Part shown: positions 53,648 through 62,008 of the stretch, one piece after another
How the letters are laid out: every line of letters begins with the position of its first letter
Numbering within the stretch: the first letter of the stretch is position 1
From: an uncultured Lachnospira sp.
GTDB lineage: Bacteria; Bacillota; Clostridia; Lachnospirales; Lachnospiraceae
Direction: 5' to 3'
Assembly: GCA_910589305.1 (NCBI GenBank)
Contig: CAJUTV010000006.1
Coordinates: 62,001 to 126,000 of the forward strand
Length of the DNA stretch: 64,000 nt
Made by a program: the position numbers and the translations under genes
Notes under the pieces: generated by a model
The model's database searches: none
Told to the model about the DNA's origin: nothing
The model's input: only the letters and a program-made list of their open reading frames with translations

Positions 53648-53712
53648 GTCAAAACGAATATTTGCAGCCTGCTATACTTCTTACTTATAACCGCAGGAGT
53701 TTGAACTTCTGC
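53648..53712 (+). repeat. Dispersed mobile-like repeat, copy 8 (partial)
   Basis: GTCAAAACGAATATTTGCAG then CTGCTATACTTCTTACTTATAACC then GCAGGAGTTTGAACTTCTGC (hairpin). The 3' module is missing. Lies after the stop codon side of the vWA gene (minus strand). Confidence 0.55.
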
Positions 53713-53745
53713 AAAAACAACAAAATCTAACTTTTTCTAATAAAA

Positions 53746-55194
53746 TTAGATGGTTATACATTCATATCGCTTGGAATTAATTACACTCTGCATAAATTCA
53801 ACTGGTGTATATCCAATACAGCCAAGCAGCTGCTTAAATACAGTTGTAGACTGTCCGCTGCATAATTGAACACCTTTTTTTGTCTTGTCTGAATGAAAAA
53901 CATTATTTCGGCTATTGACATTCCAAAAAATAAGATTTGGTATATCGTATCCTTTTGACTTAAATCTATGATGCATTTTATCATAAAAACTCCAGTCACG
54001 GCTTCCGCAATAATCAATTTCCATATCTGAAATAACAATAATTGACTTTGGCATCTCTTCTCTTGGCACATTATTATCAACTGCAATTTTAAGCACGTTT
54101 TCAAAAGCTGCACATAAATTTGTATTCATGCCCCACTCTGCTTTTGACGTATTTAAAATTTTTTGCTGTAAGGTCTCTCCCTTTAACAACTCAATCTTAG
54201 GGTCTGCACTAAATGTCATAAACATATTGTGATATGCTCCGACATTTCTTTCTGCAAAATAAATTGCAAGCCCAATTGATGTTGCCATTGGTCTACCATA
54301 CATAGAACCAGATACATCAGCCATAACAACTGCATTGGTGTTTTCCTCTATGTAATTCGGCAGTTGCCTCCACTGTGCTTCAAGAACACTGCTGTCTTCC
54401 TTCTTGTAAAGAATTTTCTCTACAATATCGTATGGATAAAGCGTTGCTGAATTAATTTTTTCATCGCCAGCAACAGCCTTATTGACAAACGCCTCAAATC
54501 TATCCTTATCATGCTTCATAAATGTATTTCTGTAAATCATCATTGCCCTGCTTGGCACTTTAGAATACTTAATTTCACTCCAACGATTTGCTGACATAAG
54601 GCTCTCAACAACTTCAATTTGCTTTCGCATACTGCGTACAATTCGCTTAAAATTATAAACAGGATAGCCCAGTTTTTGAGCTGTCAAAATGCCTAATCTT
54701 CTTGTTTCCTTTGAGCTTGCATCGGCTGTCTTTATCCACTTTGCAAGCAATGAAACAGCATTTCCTTCATTTAAATTTTTTAAATCTTCTTCAAACTGCT
54801 TCTTCATTGCAGACCACATATCTTCTTCAAGAGATGTTCCAATAAGACAGTATAAATCATCATAACGCCCAAAGACTCCAATTAAATCAAGATTCTTTTT
54901 TAATGCCTCTGGGTGAACATCTGCCATATACTTTAATAATGTACGAAAGACTTTTCTTTCTCCTAAGCCTTCACGAATATCTCTTGCATAAAATACAATC
55001 TTAGTAGCAAATAAAGGATTTTCTTTATATGCCTCAGCAAACAAAGATTGAACACGTACATCGTCTGCCTTGCGTAAGGCGCCGATTGTTGAAAATAAAT
55101 CCAAGCAGGCATCCCCTGTGGTATTTAGTGCTACCGCGCCATTTTCTGTCCTAGTAAACGCTGCTTCTTTTCTCATCTCATCTGCAAATCCCAT
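53746..55194 (-). CDS. DUF2828/TROVE-like vWA protein (bacterial Ro60 relative)
   Basis: 482 residues: an all-helical HEAT-like N-terminal half (residues 1-285; R-D-I-R-E-G-L-G-E-R, G-R-Y-D-D-L-Y) and a vWA domain with D-V-S-G-S-M (MIDAS Asp 293) and S-D-M-E-I-D. This arrangement matches DUF2828 and resembles Ro60/Rsr, ring proteins that bind misfolded RNA and Y RNAs. AAGGAG is seven bases before the ATG. Its 5' leader holds two tRNA-like RNAs with inserted hairpins and one or two further tRNA-like modules, all on the same strand and probably the same transcript. By analogy the protein should bind those RNAs; this is inference. Confidence 0.88.
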   Translation of the reverse strand: MGFADEMRKEAAFTRTENGAVALNTTGDACLDLFSTIGALRKADDVRVQSLFAEAYKENPLFATKIVFYARDIREGLGERKVFRTLLKYMADVHPEALKKNLDLIGVFGRYDDLYCLIGTSLEEDMWSAMKKQFEEDLKNLNEGNAVSLLAKWIKTADASSKETRRLGILTAQKLGYPVYNFKRIVRSMRKQIEVVESLMSANRWSEIKYSKVPSRAMMIYRNTFMKHDKDRFEAFVNKAVAGDEKINSATLYPYDIVEKILYKKEDSSVLEAQWRQLPNYIEENTNAVVMADVSGSMYGRPMATSIGLAIYFAERNVGAYHNMFMTFSADPKIELLKGETLQQKILNTSKAEWGMNTNLCAAFENVLKIAVDNNVPREEMPKSIIVISDMEIDYCGSRDWSFYDKMHHRFKSKGYDIPNLIFWNVNSRNNVFHSDKTKKGVQLCSGQSTTVFKQLLGCIGYTPVEFMQSVINSKRYECITI

Positions 55195-55210
55195 AAGCTC
55201 TCTCCTTCCA

Positions 55211-55295
55211 TGACCCTATTGTGCGGGTTTGAACCGCTTCATACTCATTTACCCAAAATGATATATTTAACCATAAGCTATTGCTGTAAGGGTCA
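55211..55295 (-). ncRNA. tRNA-like RNA C (T-arm plus 7-bp terminal stem)
   Basis: TGACCCT at the 5' end pairs perfectly with AGGGTCA at the 3' end. A T-arm-like hairpin GCGG-TTCAAAC-CCGC and an anticodon-arm-like stem TCATT/AATGA with loop TTGGGTA are visible. Five extra bases separate the T stem from the terminal stem, so it is not a normal tRNA. No CCA is encoded. It ends 17 bases before the DUF2828 start codon. Confidence 0.5.
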
Positions 55296-55305
55296 CATTT
55301 TTACA

Positions 55306-55360
55306 TGACACGTTTGGTTTTAAGATTTGAAGTCTTATCCAAAAATTGCTGTATGCGTCA
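55306..55360 (-). ncRNA. tRNA-like RNA D (short, no T-arm)
   Basis: About 55 nt: TGACGC pairs with GTGTCA (one G-U), then TAAGA-CTTCAAA-TCTTA makes a perfect anticodon-like arm whose loop would give UCA. It starts with TGACGCATACAGCAAT, matching TGACCCTTACAGCAAT of RNA C, and both end in GTCATG, so C and D look like a duplication. No T-arm is present. A separate RNA or the 5' part of C is possible. Confidence 0.4.
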
Positions 55361-55364
55361 CAAA

Positions 55365-55494
55365 GACGGCGACAGGATTTGAACCTGCAAAACCATATGG
55401 TCAGAAATTCCCCTAAAATAAAAAATGCTGGTTAGGTCACTCAAATGACCACTATTTTACTAATTTCCGCGTCTTGCCTTTCCGCCACGCCGCC
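55365..55494 (-). ncRNA. Class II (Leu-like) tRNA-like RNA B with a 47-nt insertion in the anticodon loop
   Basis: GGCGGCG pairs with CGCCGTC (acceptor), then TG, a Leu-type D region GCGGAAAGGCAAGACGC with conserved GG, T-arm GCAGG-TTCAAAT-CCTGT, and a variable arm GACC-ATAT-GGTT. The anticodon stem GGAAATT/AATTTCT is intact, but its loop is replaced by TAAAATA/TATTTTA, hairpin GGTCA-TTTGAG-TGACC and TAACCAGC. Normal tRNA-Leu lacks this. No encoded CCA. It begins two bases after RNA A ends. Not translatable as a standard tRNA unless the insert is removed. Confidence 0.7.
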
Positions 55495-55496
55495 AA

Positions 55497-55610
55497 TCGG
55501 GAAGAGAGGACTTGAACCTCTAACATACGGCTTCTCATGCTAAAATAATGGCTGTTAGTTTCACAAACATGAAACATTTTTCGTCGCTCTACCATTGAGC
55601 TACTTCCCGA
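55497..55610 (-). ncRNA. tRNA-like RNA A with a 41-nt insertion in the anticodon region
   Basis: TCGGGAAG pairs with CTTCCCGA (8-bp acceptor), then TA, D arm GCTC-AATGGTA-GAGC, T arm AGAGG-TTCAAGT-CCTCT: textbook tRNA elements. Between them are 64 nt where 23 are usual, holding AAAAAT, hairpin GTTTCA-TGTTTG-TGAAAC, then TAACAGCC and ATTATTTTAG. Only three base pairs (ACG/CGT) remain of an anticodon stem. No encoded CCA. It is the first RNA after the promoter at 55649-55677. Confidence 0.7.
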
Positions 55611-55648
55611 AATAAAGTATCTATATATCTACTCTTATAAACTACTTT

Positions 55649-55677
55649 AGTATAATACATTTTATAAAATTTATCAA
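55649..55677 (-). promoter_or_regulatory. Promoter for the tRNA-like RNA and DUF2828 unit
   Basis: On the minus strand TTGATA and TATACT are exactly 17 bases apart. Expected transcription start about 55642, some 32 bases before RNA A. Divergent from the tetR promoter. Confidence 0.65.
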
Positions 55678-55707
55678 GTTTCGTTTAACATATTTTAACA
55701 AAATATA

Positions 55708-55751
55708 TTGACAAAACAACCATTTTTAACTAAAATTAAAACAGTTGTTTT
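55708..55751 (+). promoter_or_regulatory. tetR promoter with inverted repeat
   Basis: TTGACA and TAAAAT are 17 bases apart. AAAACAAC (55713-55720) and GTTGTTTT (55744-55751) form an 8-bp inverted repeat around the -10 region, a good candidate operator for the TetR protein. Confidence 0.7.
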
Positions 55752-55788
55752 AAAACATTTATTTTTAATTAAAGCAGGAGGAAAAAAT

Positions 55789-56367
55789 ATGCCGCCAAAA
55801 GCAAAATTTAAAAAAGAAGAAATTATTGCTGCCGCACTTTCTATTGTTCGCGAACAAGGCTTTGATGCACTGACTGCCAGAGCATTAGGCACAAAACTTG
55901 ACAGTTCAGCGCGTCCAATTTTTACAGTATTTCAATCTATGGAGGAAGTCCAAACAGAAGTGATTGCCACTGCCAGAGAACAATATAATAGCCATATTAA
56001 AGAGGCTTTATCTCAATCAAAAAATATTCATCATTTTAAATGTGTTGGCGAACAATATATAAAATTTGCTATATCCGAACCGAAACTCTTTCAGCTTCTT
56101 TTTATGAAAGAACAAGAACATATGCCCAACTTTACTAATATTTTACCAATTATAGAAATGAACTATGAGCAAATTTTGTCTTCTATTGAACAGGAATATG
56201 GCTTTGACCGCTCCGTCTCTCAGCGAATTTATCAACATTTATGGGTATATACACATGGTATTGCAACGCTATGTGCTACAAAAATGTGTTGTTTTACTAA
56301 AGAAGAAATCAGTAACATGATGACAGAGATATTTAAAAGTATTTTAAAAGAAATAAAAGGAAGATAA
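55789..56367 (+). CDS. TetR family repressor
   Basis: 192 residues from the ATG at 55789, with AGGAGG seven bases upstream (the upstream in-frame stretch crosses the promoter and is rejected). N-terminal helix-turn-helix: I-I-A-A-A-L-S-I-V-R-E-Q-G-F-D-A-L-T-A-R-A-L-G; unlike many TetR proteins the recognition segment is followed by S-A-R-P-I-F-T-V-F. The C-terminal helical ligand domain ends at T-E-I-F-K-S-I-L. It is three bases from the ATPase gene, so it likely represses itself and the efflux genes. Confidence 0.88.
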   Translation: MPPKAKFKKEEIIAAALSIVREQGFDALTARALGTKLDSSARPIFTVFQSMEEVQTEVIATAREQYNSHIKEALSQSKNIHHFKCVGEQYIKFAISEPKLFQLLFMKEQEHMPNFTNILPIIEMNYEQILSSIEQEYGFDRSVSQRIYQHLWVYTHGIATLCATKMCCFTKEEISNMMTEIFKSILKEIKGR

Positions 56368-56370
56368 AAT

Positions 56371-57063
56371 ATGATTGAAATTAAAAATATTAAAAAATCG
56401 TATGGAAATGGTGAAAACAAGTCTGAAATTTTAAAAGGCATTAATATTCAGATTAAAGACCATTCTTTTACCGTTATTTTAGGAGCTTCTGGTTCTGGTA
56501 AATCCACTTTATTAAATTTAATTTCTGGATTAGAACACCCTGACAGTGGAAATATTTTGTATGATAATAATGATATTACTTCTCTCTCGGATGAACAATT
56601 GACATCCTTTAGAAAAGAAAATATCGGATTTATTTTTCAGCAATATTATCTGCTGCCTAATATGAATGTAGAAAAAAATGTAAAAATGGGTGCCGATTTG
56701 GCAAATAATAAAGATTATAAAAGCATTATTGAAGCTGTGGGACTTAAAGAAAAATCACATAAATATCCCAGCCAACTATCAGGCGGTGAACAGCAGCGAG
56801 TCTCTGTTGCAAGAGCGTTAGCCAAAAAACCTAAAGTCCTTTTCTTAGATGAGCCGACAGGTGCTTTAGATGAACAGACAGGTCGCTTGGTTCTTCATTA
56901 TATATGTGAACTTCATAAAGAATATGGCTTTACTATTGTGATGGTAACTCATAACCAAAATATTGCTGAGATGGCAGATACCGTTATCACGATGAACAGT
57001 GGCAAAATAGCACAAATTTATAACAATGATGTCACTAAAAATGCCTATGAGATTGGATGGTGA
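56371..57063 (+). CDS. ABC transporter ATPase (MacB type)
   Basis: 230 residues: Walker A G-A-S-G-S-G-K-S, Q-loop I-F-Q-Q-Y-Y, L-S-G-G-E-Q-Q-R, Walker B L-F-L-D-E-P-T-G-A-L-D, H-loop M-V-T-H-N. It pairs with the FtsX-like permease that follows, in a TetR-controlled efflux operon. AAGGAAG precedes the ATG. Related in design to the ABC pair at 30-33 kb but with a different, much smaller permease. Confidence 0.93.
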   Translation: MIEIKNIKKSYGNGENKSEILKGINIQIKDHSFTVILGASGSGKSTLLNLISGLEHPDSGNILYDNNDITSLSDEQLTSFRKENIGFIFQQYYLLPNMNVEKNVKMGADLANNKDYKSIIEAVGLKEKSHKYPSQLSGGEQQRVSVARALAKKPKVLFLDEPTGALDEQTGRLVLHYICELHKEYGFTIVMVTHNQNIAEMADTVITMNSGKIAQIYNNDVTKNAYEIGW

Positions 57064-57067
57064 ACTT

Positions 57068-58219
57068 ATGGTAATTGGATTAAAAGATGTAGCAAAACTT
57101 GTCGGAATTTGTATTATTTCTTTTTGTGCAGTATTTGTCTGTACAATGTTTTTAAGCTACAATATTGATATAACTTCGATTCAAGACAAAATTACAATAG
57201 CACAAGTTCAAATATTTTATGATGCACAAGTATTAACATCAAAAGTAGTAAGTGCTGTAAGTGGTGGTTGTCTGCTTATCACCTCTGTTATTATGCTATT
57301 ATTTTACATCAAACATTATATTGATACACATAAAAAAGAACTAGGTATCTTAAAAGCATTAGGATATTCCAATTTTAAAATAGCAAAAAATTTCTGGATT
57401 TTTGGGTTAAGCGTTTTAATAGGCACATTGACTGGATTTTTAGCAGCATATTGTTTTATGCCTACCTTTTATGGCACACAAAATATAGATAATATACTTC
57501 CTGAAATCGAAATACATTTTCATTTATCATTATTCTTTTTTCTGGTAATATTACCTACGATTCTTTTTTCAATTATTTCAATTATTTATGCCTGCCTAAA
57601 ATTGAAAAAACCTACTTTAAATTTATTAAAAGATATAATGACTGTCTCATCAAAACAACTTAAATATAAAAAAGAAGTCCCTTCAGATTTACCATTTTTA
57701 AACGAACTTCAAAAAAATACATTGCGTCAAAAGAAAACACTTGTATTTTTTATTATTTTTGCCTCGTTTTGCTTTTCCGCAATGACACAAATGTCATTTA
57801 GTATGGATGAACTGGCTTCTGAATTAATGGGCATAATGATTATGCTTATAGGAATTATTTTGGCATGTACAACGCTTTTTTTAGCTATCACAACGGTTAT
57901 TCGAGGCAATATAAAAACCATTGCGATGATGAAAATATTTGGATATTCAAAAAAAGAATGTTCTAAAGCCATTCTGGGTGGATACCGCCCTATGGCATAT
58001 ATTGGCTTTGTACTTGGGACGATTTATCAATATATGCTGCTTAAAATCATGGTTACTTTTGTATTTCGCAATATGGAAAATATACCTGATTATAAATTTG
58101 ATTTTTCAATGATGTGTGTTTGTCTTATCTTTTTTATTATACTTTATGAACTTGTTTTATACTGTTATTCTAATAAAATAAAGAACATTTCTATTAAAGA
58201 AATTATGCTTGAAAATTAA
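57068..58219 (+). CDS. FtsX-like permease
   Basis: 383 residues from the ATG at 57068 (GGTGA before it; the longer frame overlaps the ATPase). N-terminal helix, two small clusters of membrane helices with K-K-E-L-G-I-L-K-A-L-G-Y-S (the FtsX coupling motif) and A-M-M-K-I-F-G-Y-S. A half-size FtsX permease with little external domain, unlike MacB, so the substrate is likely in the membrane. Last gene of the TetR operon. Confidence 0.85.
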   Translation: MVIGLKDVAKLVGICIISFCAVFVCTMFLSYNIDITSIQDKITIAQVQIFYDAQVLTSKVVSAVSGGCLLITSVIMLLFYIKHYIDTHKKELGILKALGYSNFKIAKNFWIFGLSVLIGTLTGFLAAYCFMPTFYGTQNIDNILPEIEIHFHLSLFFFLVILPTILFSIISIIYACLKLKKPTLNLLKDIMTVSSKQLKYKKEVPSDLPFLNELQKNTLRQKKTLVFFIIFASFCFSAMTQMSFSMDELASELMGIMIMLIGIILACTTLFLAITTVIRGNIKTIAMMKIFGYSKKECSKAILGGYRPMAYIGFVLGTIYQYMLLKIMVTFVFRNMENIPDYKFDFSMMCVCLIFFIILYELVLYCYSNKIKNISIKEIMLEN

Positions 58220-58339
58220 AAAATTTGTCGTTGTAAGAATGGATTTGTAATTGATTATTTTAAGGTTTGGTATAAAATTTTGTATTATTTTGCTTTGAAT
58301 TTTATTTTTATTATGTTGTTTATATAAGGAATGTTCCTT

Positions 58340-58464
58340 TTTAACCTTATTAGAAAAGTCCCTCACTTTAATGGTGCAAAGATATAAGTGGAGGGCTTTT
58401 GCTGTGATAACAATGATAAGGCTATCAATAATTAGCAGCATAAATTACAGATATCTGCTTTGAC
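58340..58464 (-). mobile_element. Dispersed mobile-like repeat, copy 9 (complete, opposite orientation)
   Basis: TTTAACCTTATTAGAAAAGT, CCCTCACTTTAATGG pairing with AAGTGGAGGG, then ATAAGGCTATC and CAGATATCTGCTTTGAC: the element reversed relative to the others. The 593-bp gap to the TPR gene holds no other recognised feature. Confidence 0.65.
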
Positions 58465-58812
58465 TAATTTTGCTGCAAATAATAAACACACACAAATTGT
58501 TAAGTTCATTTTATTGGGGTTCTGAAATCATTTATTTCTGCAAAATGTGAATAACAAAAAGGAATAATTGTAAAATAACGATTTATCAATTCTTGATATT
58601 TATTAATTAATATCATTATCAATTATTTAATTTGTTTATTTTAAAATTGTTCCTTTTTTATTATTATAATGATTTATTTGCATTTCAAAAACATATTTTA
58701 AGGATTGTTGCATAAAAGATGAAATATATAAGATATTGCTTAATACTATATTTGATTTTTTAATATTTTGTATTTGATTTCTTTCATGTACCAACTTTTT
58801 AAAAAATTATTT

Positions 58813-60693
58813 TTATTCATCTTCTTGCATTCTTTCTTTTAGCCACTCTTTAAAATCACCTTCAGGATTCCATTTAAAATAGGCTGCTTTTATGTTTTTA
58901 TAAACAATTTGTGTATCTGGGTGTTGTAAACCAAATTTTAAAAATAAAATTTGATATGCTTTTAAATAATAGTCTAATGCTATTTTAAATTTTTCTTGAC
59001 TTAAATATATATTTGCTAATCCATTATAACTAAAAGTAATATCTGGATGTTGTTCTCCTAATACTTTTTTATATATTTGTAGACTTTTTTTATAAAATTC
59101 TTCAGCTTCTTCATGTCTACCTTGTATCTTATATACTTCTGCCAAATTACTATAACTATCAGCCGTATTTGGATGTTGTTCTCCTAATACTTTTTCATAT
59201 ATTTGCAAACTTTTTTTATAAAATTCTTCAGCTTTTTGATATTGACCTTGCTCCTTGTACACTGCTGCTAAATTATTATAACTAGAAGCCATATAAGGAT
59301 GTTCTTTTTCTAATAATTTATTATATATTTGCAAACTTTTTTTATAAAATTTTTCAGCTTCTTTATACTTATTTTGACGCATATACACTACTGCTAAATT
59401 ATTATAACTCATAGCTGTATTTACATGTTCTTCTCCTAATACTTTCTGATATATTTTCAAACCTTTTTCACAAAATTCTTCAGCTTTGTCATATTTGCCT
59501 TGTATCTCATATACTCCTGCTAAATTATTATAACCCATAGCTATATCAAAATGTTCTTCTCCTAACATTTTTTTATATATTTGTATGCTTTTTTTATATA
59601 ATTCTTCTGCTACTTCATATTTACCTTGCAATTGATATATTTTTGCTAAATTATTATAGCTCATAGCTGTATTTACATGTTCTTCTCCTAATACTTTCTG
59701 ATATATTCTCAAACTTTTTTTACAAAATTCTTCAGCTTTCTTGTATTTACCTTGTTTTCCATACAAAACTGATAAATTATTATAACTTACTGCTGTATCA
59801 AAATGTTCTGTCCCTAGTACTTTCTCACTTATTTTCAAACTTTTTTCATAAATTTCTTTAGCTTCTTTATATTTACCTTGTCTATCATATATTACTGCCA
59901 AACTATTATAACTTCTAGCTGTATTAGGATGCTCTTCCCCTAACACTTCTTCTGTTGTTTGTAAACTTTTTTTATAAAATTCTTCAGCTTCTTTATATCT
60001 ACATTGTATCTCATACACTTGCGCTAATTGATAATCAATCTCTGCAATCTCCAAATGTTTGGTTCCCAGCAATTTTCTACTAATTTCCATTGCCTTTAAC
60101 AACAATTTTTCACTTTCTTCATAATGTGTGTTATCTTTTTCATCTTTAGCCTGTTTTATTAAAATATGTGCTTCTTCTAATTCTGGTTTTAATGTTTCTC
60201 CTTCCCACTTTTCTTTTTCCTTTGATTCATTTACCGCAGAAATCGACTCTATTTTCTTCTCTACTTTCGTTTCATAATCATTATAAAATGCAATTTTCAG
60301 TTTAATAAAAGAATAAAAATCATACGCTCCCACTGATAATTGTTCATCACCATATGGCGTGGTAAGAAAAATAAAATTCTTTCCCAAACTCTCTAACATA
60401 TCTCTGCTAAAATTTAAGCGGTTTAAACTTTCTTTATCTTGAATGGCAAGATGAAAATTAGCAATGATAAAAACTTGTGTTTCTGGTAAGGAATTAACCC
60501 ACATTTGTAAATCACGAAACAAATAGTCGCTTGGATGCTGTTTGTAATCATAAATTTGCACCATTCCTTGTCTATAAATCCTAACAATTTCTTCTTGCAT
60601 CATTTCATCAGCTATCACCAAAAATAAACCTTGTTCAGATTGATTTATAATCCAGCCCAATGTCTGATATCCTTCCTGATTACTCTCTATCAT
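58813..60693 (-). CDS. TPR (kinesin light chain type) protein with N-terminal P-loop-like domain
   Basis: 626 residues. Residues 1-140 form a degenerate alpha/beta domain (F-L-V-I-A-D-E, V-F-I-I-A-N-F-H, N-F-S-R-D-M-L, Y-D-F-Y-S-F-I), seen before TPRs in some STAND-like proteins; no Walker A is present. About ten 42-residue repeats follow (A-x-S-Y-N-N-L-A-x-x-Y-x-x-Q-G-K-Y-x-x-A-E-E-F-Y-K-K-S-L) of the kinesin-light-chain type. The gene overlaps the upstream ATPase gene by 14 bases, so the two are coupled. I read the pair as a split STAND or NTPase plus sensor module, perhaps for defence (inference). Confidence 0.82.
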   Translation of the reverse strand: MIESNQEGYQTLGWIINQSEQGLFLVIADEMMQEEIVRIYRQGMVQIYDYKQHPSDYLFRDLQMWVNSLPETQVFIIANFHLAIQDKESLNRLNFSRDMLESLGKNFIFLTTPYGDEQLSVGAYDFYSFIKLKIAFYNDYETKVEKKIESISAVNESKEKEKWEGETLKPELEEAHILIKQAKDEKDNTHYEESEKLLLKAMEISRKLLGTKHLEIAEIDYQLAQVYEIQCRYKEAEEFYKKSLQTTEEVLGEEHPNTARSYNSLAVIYDRQGKYKEAKEIYEKSLKISEKVLGTEHFDTAVSYNNLSVLYGKQGKYKKAEEFCKKSLRIYQKVLGEEHVNTAMSYNNLAKIYQLQGKYEVAEELYKKSIQIYKKMLGEEHFDIAMGYNNLAGVYEIQGKYDKAEEFCEKGLKIYQKVLGEEHVNTAMSYNNLAVVYMRQNKYKEAEKFYKKSLQIYNKLLEKEHPYMASSYNNLAAVYKEQGQYQKAEEFYKKSLQIYEKVLGEQHPNTADSYSNLAEVYKIQGRHEEAEEFYKKSLQIYKKVLGEQHPDITFSYNGLANIYLSQEKFKIALDYYLKAYQILFLKFGLQHPDTQIVYKNIKAAYFKWNPEGDFKEWLKERMQEDE

Positions 60694-61993
60694 CTGTAAT
60701 CAACCCCTGTTCTTTGAAAAATTTTATAACCAAAGGATGCACATTATGCCATCGCTTTCCATTATATTCAAGCACTACGGAGGCTTGTAACATCTCTAAA
60801 AGCATTTCTTTATTTTCTATTCGCTCTTTATTTCCATTATAAATATTTAACAAAAAATCATACTCTTTTTCCTCGATTCGCCTTGTTAAATTCGTTTTTA
60901 ACTCCTCTAATGCACGCTCTGCATCTTCCATAGAAATTGTTTCACTATTTCTGCGCAATGCTCGTTTTGCTGATGAATTGATGGTATAAAATAAATCGCG
61001 AAGTGAACCTCCTGTATATTGAATTAAATTTTTTAAAACATCTGCTTCAAATAATTCTAATTTTGCACGCTTTTCCACAATTTTACATATAATATTAATG
61101 CCATCTTGGAATGGCTGACCTGTTATTGTCTCAATCTTTATCATTGGAAGTGTCTTTGTCACAAAATAACTTTCCATAGCTGAAAATCTTGCATCATAAG
61201 ATAGCCCAATAGGAAACGTATAAATAACAGGAAATTTCATTCCTGAAAGACTTGACACATAATTATAAAATACTTTCCATGCATCTTCTGGATTCAATTT
61301 ATCCAAATCTTCAAAAATAATAATAGGACGTTTTCCTTCTGTTTGTTTTGTAATTTCTTCTGAAACTAAACTTAATATTTCAATCCATTCGCTTGTACGA
61401 ACATTGATTTTTCTTCGATATTCTCTTCTTGTTTCCTCATTAAACTTTAAATCCGTTTTAATTTTTCCAAAAAGAGTTAAAATATTTGTAAAAATCCCTT
61501 TTAATTCTACAGATGCACCTGCTTCTGCACAAAGTTCTTCTGCTTCTTGAGATATAACCGTTTCTGTACCTTCATACCAAAAAGTCGTAATTTGTTCTAA
61601 AACTTTTTTTTCAATTTTACATTGTAATTTTTGTGCAATTTGTAATAAAGCTTCTCCCATTAATATAAAAAGGTCTGAATGTACAATATTAAATAAATCC
61701 AAATCCATGCCGCAATGAACGGTCTTTACATAATATCCTTTATCAACTAATCTTTCTGACATTCTGTTTAATTCGGTACTTTTTCCGCATCCTCGATGTC
61801 CTAACAGCAAAAATGCAGCACATTCTTCTTCATTTTGACAACTGTCAAAAATATCTTCAATTGGAGAATTGTATTTATCACTTGTTCGATATTCCATCGT
61901 ATCCTCACAATAAAATTTATTCATCTGTTCTATTTGTAAAGGTGCTGGTGAAAAGGCATTTATCATTTCAGAAAGTTGGGTTGCATATCTCAT
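60680..61993 (-). CDS. P-loop ATPase coupled to the TPR protein
   Basis: 437 residues from the ATG at 61993 (AGGAGG seven bases before; the first ATG of the longest frame is too close). P-loop L-L-G-H-R-G-C-G-K-S-T (Walker A 65-73), Walker B I-I-I-F-E-D-L-D-K near 224-231 and a sensor-like R-D-L-F-Y-T-I-N. It is an AAA/KAP-STAND type ATPase, related to Orc/Cdc6-like or NACHT-style regulators. No effector domain is fused; output would need the TPR protein or another partner. Function unknown. Confidence 0.8.
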   Translation of the reverse strand: MRYATQLSEMINAFSPAPLQIEQMNKFYCEDTMEYRTSDKYNSPIEDIFDSCQNEEECAAFLLLGHRGCGKSTELNRMSERLVDKGYYVKTVHCGMDLDLFNIVHSDLFILMGEALLQIAQKLQCKIEKKVLEQITTFWYEGTETVISQEAEELCAEAGASVELKGIFTNILTLFGKIKTDLKFNEETRREYRRKINVRTSEWIEILSLVSEEITKQTEGKRPIIIFEDLDKLNPEDAWKVFYNYVSSLSGMKFPVIYTFPIGLSYDARFSAMESYFVTKTLPMIKIETITGQPFQDGINIICKIVEKRAKLELFEADVLKNLIQYTGGSLRDLFYTINSSAKRALRRNSETISMEDAERALEELKTNLTRRIEEKEYDFLLNIYNGNKERIENKEMLLEMLQASVVLEYNGKRWHNVHPLVIKFFKEQGLITDDRE

Positions 61994-62008
61994 TATCATT
62001 CCTCCTCA

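Noticed and set aside
55306..55360. tRNA-Sec reading of RNA D because of the UCA anticodon
   Set aside because: The piece is about 55 nt without a T-arm or long variable arm; a selenocysteine tRNA is over 90 nt. No selA/selB/selD genes are nearby.
55497..55610. Treating RNA A as an ordinary tRNA with a group I intron
   Set aside because: The insertion is about 41 nt, far too short for a group I intron, and lacks its conserved core.
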